A DNA stretch of 64,000 nt from Planctomycetaceae bacterium (GTDB lineage Bacteria > Planctomycetota > Phycisphaerae > Tepidisphaerales > Tepidisphaeraceae), in NCBI GenBank assembly GCA_027487775.1, contig JAIYCY010000016.1, positions 1 through 64,000 on the forward strand. The letters are read 5' to 3'. The number at the start of each line of letters is the position of its first letter. Position 1 is the stretch's first letter. Both the position numbers and the translations under genes were made by a program. Below the pieces are notes generated by a model. It was not told where the DNA came from and did no database searches. It saw only the letters and a program-made list of their open reading frames with translations. Positions 60,517 to 64,000 of the stretch are shown in pieces.

Positions 60517-61221
60517 ATGTCAAACAGGCGATTTTCAATCCGTCGAACCCTCGCTGTGTCGCTTGGCTTCTTATCGGCGTCGATCGTCGTTGCGATCATG
60601 TCAACGCCGTTAACGAATCGCTTAGCGGAAGCGAGTGTGCCTCTGAACGAAGCAGCTAAGCATGCTGAGGCCCCCGCGCTCGATCGCTTGGCGTCGCACC
60701 TGACCGGTCACTTTTCGTCCGAGGCTCAATCCAAGCATGATCCGGAGTTTTTTGACATTCGTCTTCATGCCGTGCGAATCTGGACGGCTCGCGACGACGG
60801 CCCATGGATCTACATCGAGCAGGCGCGCGGTGACGCGATCGATCGCCCGTATCGGCAACGCATCTATCGACTGGAGCCGATCGAAGAAGGACGTATTCGC
60901 AGCGACGTCTACGAGCTTCCGGGTGATCCGCGTGAATTTGTCGGCGCCTGGAGCGAGCCCTCGCGGTTGGATGCAGTGATGCCAGAGAATCTCCGGCTAC
61001 GGGCGGGATGTTCGGTCTATTTGTCGTTCAAGAATGATCGATGGATCGGCTCGACCCAGGGCAAGGGCTGTTCGAGCAGTATCTCTGGCGCGAGTTATGC
61101 GACCAGCGAGGTGAACATCGACGCGTCGGGTATGAGCACCTGGGATCGCGGCTACGACGCCAACGATCAGCAGGTTTGGGGCTCTGTGAAGGGGCCTTAT
61201 CGGTTTGATCGTGTCCCATAA
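60517..61221 (+). CDS. CpcT/CpeT-like protein
   Basis: 234 residues from the ATG at 60517, with a signal-like N-terminus (LAVSLGFLSASIVVAIMSTPL). Residues about 50-230 match the CpcT/CpeT pattern: LASHLTGHFSSEAQSKHDPEFFDIRLHAVRIW, PWIYIEQARGDAIDRPYRQRIYRLEPIE, RAGCSVYLSFKNDRWIGSTQGKGCSSSISGASYATSEVNIDASGMSTWDRGYDANDQQVWGSVKGPYRFDRV. In cyanobacteria these are phycobilin lyases; outside them the function is unknown. The N-terminal signal suggests a periplasmic role here. 45 bases after dgkA and 9 before the next start, so probably in the same transcript. Confidence 0.85.
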   Translation: MSNRRFSIRRTLAVSLGFLSASIVVAIMSTPLTNRLAEASVPLNEAAKHAEAPALDRLASHLTGHFSSEAQSKHDPEFFDIRLHAVRIWTARDDGPWIYIEQARGDAIDRPYRQRIYRLEPIEEGRIRSDVYELPGDPREFVGAWSEPSRLDAVMPENLRLRAGCSVYLSFKNDRWIGSTQGKGCSSSISGASYATSEVNIDASGMSTWDRGYDANDQQVWGSVKGPYRFDRVP

Positions 61222-61230
61222 AAGCACGCG

Positions 61231-63603
61231 ATGCGGTCCGGGCGACGGGCGTGGTCCTCGACGGGCCGATTGGCCAAGTGCCTTCGGGGATGGCAGCTCA
61301 AGCAGATGATAGAATTGACCGATTCATGGATGTATCGCGCATATTCGATTGCATTCATGCTGGCTGACATTCATCGATATTCTCTGGATCTTTGGTTGCT
61401 GGCTGCAGCGTCTGTAGGCAGCCTGGTGATGGCTCATTGGTTGTTGAAGCGTCGTGGCGTTCAAGGATTGAGTGCCCGTCACGTGGCTGCACATTTGGGA
61501 CTGGTGGTCTTTGCGGTCGCACTCGGAGCGATCCTGGGGAGGCGGGAGCGTGACCGACTGCAGGACATGATCATCGGCATGGCCCCGACGTACGCAGCCG
61601 AACTTGCGACAGCCGGTCACCATCACATCACGTTGGCATCATCTCCTGAAGATCCTGCGTATCTGGATCTGATCGAGATGCAGAAGCGATGGCTGGCCTT
61701 CAACCCACAGGTTGCCGACATTTACACGGTGGCAAAGGTCGGGGATCAGTTTGCTCTCTTGGTCGATTCTGAGACGGACTACGACAGAAGCGGCTCGATC
61801 GATCAGGACCGGGAGGCGCGCACTGATCTTGGTGAGCTTTTAGAAGACGTCTCGCCGGAGTTTCGTCAGGCCCTGGAAGCCGGCTTCGGCGGAGAGTCGG
61901 CATTTTTGTCCGAGCCAATAACAGATCGTTGGGGGACGTGGGTCACCGGCGTGCATCCGATTTCGTCTCCGGACGGAAGCATCCACGCGGTACTCGGCAT
62001 TGATTTTGATGCGCGACGATGGATTGCATTGATCATCGCCCATCGCGCGGGTGGTTCGGGTCTCGTGCTGCTTCTGGGCGTGATCATGTTGACACACAAG
62101 GCCGCGCATCTGCAGCTTCAGAGCGAGATGGGGAAACGGCAGCAGACCGAATCAGATCTTCGCAAGAGTGAGGCAGAGCTCGCGCTGGCTCGTTATCGCG
62201 ATCGCGTGCGAATGGATGAGCTTGAGCGGATCGTTGACGCACGCACGCGCGATCTGAAGGTGGCGGCGACACACGACAAGCTGACCGGTCTGCCCAATCG
62301 CGCACAGCTTCACGAGGTCATTTCGTCGGCGCTTTCGCGTTCAAGACTCGAGGCCGGCTACAGTTTTTCACTCTTGTTCCTCGACTTCGATCGCTTCAAG
62401 ATCATCAACGATTCTCTCGGACATGCGGCCGGTGACATGTTGCTGACCGGTATCGCGCAGCGTCTTCGTCGTGCATTGGCGGAGACCCAACATGCCAGAG
62501 ACATGCACACCACGGTCGCCCGGCTGGGCGGGGATGAGTTCTGCATTGTGCTCGGAGGTGTTCAGCATCGCGAGGACGTTGAGGCGTTCAGCGCCAAGCT
62601 TCTGGAAAGGCTCGGCGAGCCCCATCACTTGAGCGGTCGCGAAGTGCACAGTTCTGCCTCGATCGGCATCACGCACGCGTCGCTTGAATATCAGCAGGCC
62701 GAAGAAATGCTCCGCGACGCCGACACTGCGATGTACCGCGCCAAGAGCATGGGTCGCAGCCGGTTTGTCGTGTTTGATCAGCAGATGCACATTGATGCGA
62801 TCCGGCGACTCGTGCTCGAAAACGATCTGCGGGGCGCGGTCGAACGAGGCGAGCTGAAACTCGTCTATCAGCCTGTCATTCAATTGGACAACAATCGCAT
62901 CGTCAGCGCCGAGGCACTCGTCAGGTGGCACCATCCCACAAGAGGACTCATTCCGCCGATGGACTTTATCACCGTTGCGGAAGAGAACGGGCTGATCCAT
63001 GCGATCGGCCTCTGGACCCTCGAACGTGCCGCCGAGCAGGTTGTTGCCTGGAGCGAGCGATTTCCGGATCAGCACATCACCATCAGCGTCAACGTTTCGC
63101 GCAAACAGCTCGGGCTGGATCTCATCGAGGAGCTTAGAAGCATCCGTGCACGCACGGGCGTCAAACCCGAGCAATTGATTCTCGAGATCACCGAAACGAC
63201 GCTCACGGAGCATCCCACGCTGGCGCGCGAAGTGCTCGAAGCGCTGCAGGCAGAAGGCTTTTCGATTTATCTGGATGACTTCGGCACGGGGTATTCGTCG
63301 CTCTCGTGTCTGACGAATTTCCCGCTCGACGGCATCAAGCTCGATCGCAGCTTCATCAGCGATTCGACCGGGCGACGAGATCGGGTGGCGCTGATTCACG
63401 GGATGGTCACGCTGGCGCACGATTTGGAACTGACGCTGGTCGCCGAGGGGATCGAATCGATCGAACAGGCCGCGATGCTCGAGACATTACAATGTCATCG
63501 CGGGCAGGGTTTCCTCTTTGCGCGTCCGACCGATCCGTTCACGCTGGAACGCCTCCTCGAAGAGGCCGAGGGCAGCGTCGGCTGTCTCGCCAGGGCCGCC
63601 TAA
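61231..63603 (+). CDS. Membrane GGDEF-EAL cyclic-di-GMP protein
   Basis: 790 residues from the ATG at 61231; ATGs at 61306 and 61330 are plausible alternatives, each before the first membrane helix. Two N-terminal helices are followed by a periplasmic Cache-like sensor (about 110-270, with PTYAAELATAGHHHITLASSPEDPAYLDLIEMQKRW and VTGVHPISSPDGSIHAVLGIDF), a further helix and a coiled coil (about 290-335). The GGDEF domain has an intact GGDEF near 435; the EAL domain has EALVRW near 560, NVSRKQL, EITE, LDDFGTGYSSL and AEGIE, all intact. Thus both c-di-GMP synthesis and breakdown could occur. It follows the CpeT-like gene at 9 bases. Confidence 0.93.
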   Translation: MRSGRRAWSSTGRLAKCLRGWQLKQMIELTDSWMYRAYSIAFMLADIHRYSLDLWLLAAASVGSLVMAHWLLKRRGVQGLSARHVAAHLGLVVFAVALGAILGRRERDRLQDMIIGMAPTYAAELATAGHHHITLASSPEDPAYLDLIEMQKRWLAFNPQVADIYTVAKVGDQFALLVDSETDYDRSGSIDQDREARTDLGELLEDVSPEFRQALEAGFGGESAFLSEPITDRWGTWVTGVHPISSPDGSIHAVLGIDFDARRWIALIIAHRAGGSGLVLLLGVIMLTHKAAHLQLQSEMGKRQQTESDLRKSEAELALARYRDRVRMDELERIVDARTRDLKVAATHDKLTGLPNRAQLHEVISSALSRSRLEAGYSFSLLFLDFDRFKIINDSLGHAAGDMLLTGIAQRLRRALAETQHARDMHTTVARLGGDEFCIVLGGVQHREDVEAFSAKLLERLGEPHHLSGREVHSSASIGITHASLEYQQAEEMLRDADTAMYRAKSMGRSRFVVFDQQMHIDAIRRLVLENDLRGAVERGELKLVYQPVIQLDNNRIVSAEALVRWHHPTRGLIPPMDFITVAEENGLIHAIGLWTLERAAEQVVAWSERFPDQHITISVNVSRKQLGLDLIEELRSIRARTGVKPEQLILEITETTLTEHPTLAREVLEALQAEGFSIYLDDFGTGYSSLSCLTNFPLDGIKLDRSFISDSTGRRDRVALIHGMVTLAHDLELTLVAEGIESIEQAAMLETLQCHRGQGFLFARPTDPFTLERLLEEAEGSVGCLARAA

Positions 63604-63627
63604 GCATCGACTTGAGTTGGAGCGAAC

Positions 63628-64000
63628 TCAGGCGTATCGGCTTTCAGGGACAACGATGCGGTGATTCGTTTCCTTCATGCCCGCAGTGAAGAACGCGCCG
63701 CCCGCGTATGCGAGTGCGATCACGAGGCCGTTCATGCCAAGCAACACTGCCGCCTCAATCGGGCTAAGGCCATCGGTCGTATCGCCCTTAAGCACGGCGT
63801 GGATGAGAAAGACTGCAATCGCTGTTCCGATCACCAGCATGATCGCGATCGGGATGAGCATCTTCCATGCGAGGTTCATGATCTGATCGAACCGGAATCG
63901 CGGCAGGCTCCAGCGCGTCCAGAGGAAGATGAATAGGATCAAGGCGGTCTTGCTGAAGAAGACGCCGATTCGCGCTATGCCTGCGAGAATGCTGTCGGTC
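63628..64000 (-). CDS. nuoH: NADH-quinone oxidoreductase subunit H, 5' partial
   Basis: Only the C-terminal 123 residues or so are in the window; the gene continues past 64000. The sequence reads IGVFFSKTALILFIFLWTRWSLPRFRFDQIMNLAWKMLIPIAIMLVIGTA, matching NuoH, whose C-terminal signature is W-x-R-x-x-x-PRFRYDQ-M-x-L-x-W-K. NuoH is the membrane arm subunit that helps form the quinone site of complex I. The frame continues upstream of the apparent TTG at 63942, which is therefore internal. The final 40 residues have another hydrophobic helix. Convergent with the GGDEF-EAL gene at 24 bases. Other nuo genes are expected just beyond the window. Confidence 0.9.
   Translation of the reverse strand, partial: TDSILAGIARIGVFFSKTALILFIFLWTRWSLPRFRFDQIMNLAWKMLIPIAIMLVIGTAIAVFLIHAVLKGDTTDGLSPIEAAVLLGMNGLVIALAYAGGAFFTAGMKETNHRIVVPESRYA

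Noticed and set aside
1-64000. Prophage, integrative element or defence island
   Set aside because: No integrase, transposase, phage structural, toxin-antitoxin or restriction genes were recognised; recQ, the EVE protein and the EEP-like gene are not clustered as a defence locus.

Overview
The window reads as chromosomal DNA of a planctomycete, most likely class Phycisphaerae. The sequence signs are four exported proteins carrying an LESRRLL motif near the N-terminus (the planctomycete LEPR-XLL-like signature), two of which end in an EF-hand dockerin-like module with the ARNYN signature. Two MJ0042/CxxC zinc-ribbon membrane proteins, many lipoproteins and GC-rich sequence agree with this. The taxonomic call is inference from protein signatures. 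No prophage, CRISPR array, rRNA operon or intact transposase gene was found.

Layout. 0-3.5 kb: tail of a secreted fibronectin-like protein, an orphan membrane protein and an orphan lipoprotein, with palindromic GTAG-type REP elements around the lipoprotein. 3.5-12.2 kb: a GT-C-like glycosyltransferase behind a membrane protein, priA, a second REP family, recQ, hisH and mscL. 12.3-22.3 kb: a protein made of two fused GFO/IDH/MocA oxidoreductases, scpB, a GH10-like protein lacking both catalytic glutamates, a HEAT-repeat protein and two convergent zinc-ribbon membrane proteins. 22.4-30.1 kb: a giant secreted reprolysin-like metalloprotease, tRNA-Asn(GUU) with promoter and terminator, and a GH74-like beta-propeller glycosidase. 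30.4-33.8 kb: a compositionally unusual choloylglycine-hydrolase-like Ntn hydrolase, an HxlR regulator with its lipoprotein partner, a divergent SRPBCC lipoprotein and a VOC protein.

34-45.3 kb: secreted and carbohydrate-related genes (beta-helix dockerin protein, GH5-like lipoprotein, rhaB, two RTX-repeat proteins) interspersed with trpF and murD. 45.7-50.1 kb: ftsW, prfA, a mini-protein resembling EF-Tu domain 2, a YlbF-like protein, an EVE protein and a bacterial PH protein. 50.2-57.3 kb: a lipoprotein followed by a giant AsmA/DUF748-like envelope protein. 57.4-64 kb: an MshEN-type mini-protein, a tightly packed series (degenerate nuclease/phosphatase-fold protein, degenerate metallo-beta-lactamase, DgkA, CpeT-like protein), a GGDEF-EAL protein and the 3' part of nuoH.

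Working picture: housekeeping genes (replication restart, recombination, translation termination, cell division, amino-acid synthesis, respiration) are mixed with envelope and secretion genes suited to polysaccharide and protein degradation. The points most worth following are the two REP families, the fused oxidoreductase, the three catalytically degenerate proteins, the coupled lipid-type cluster at 58-60.5 kb, the lone EF-Tu-domain-2-like protein, and the repeated hairpin element at 20.3 and 45.6 kb.
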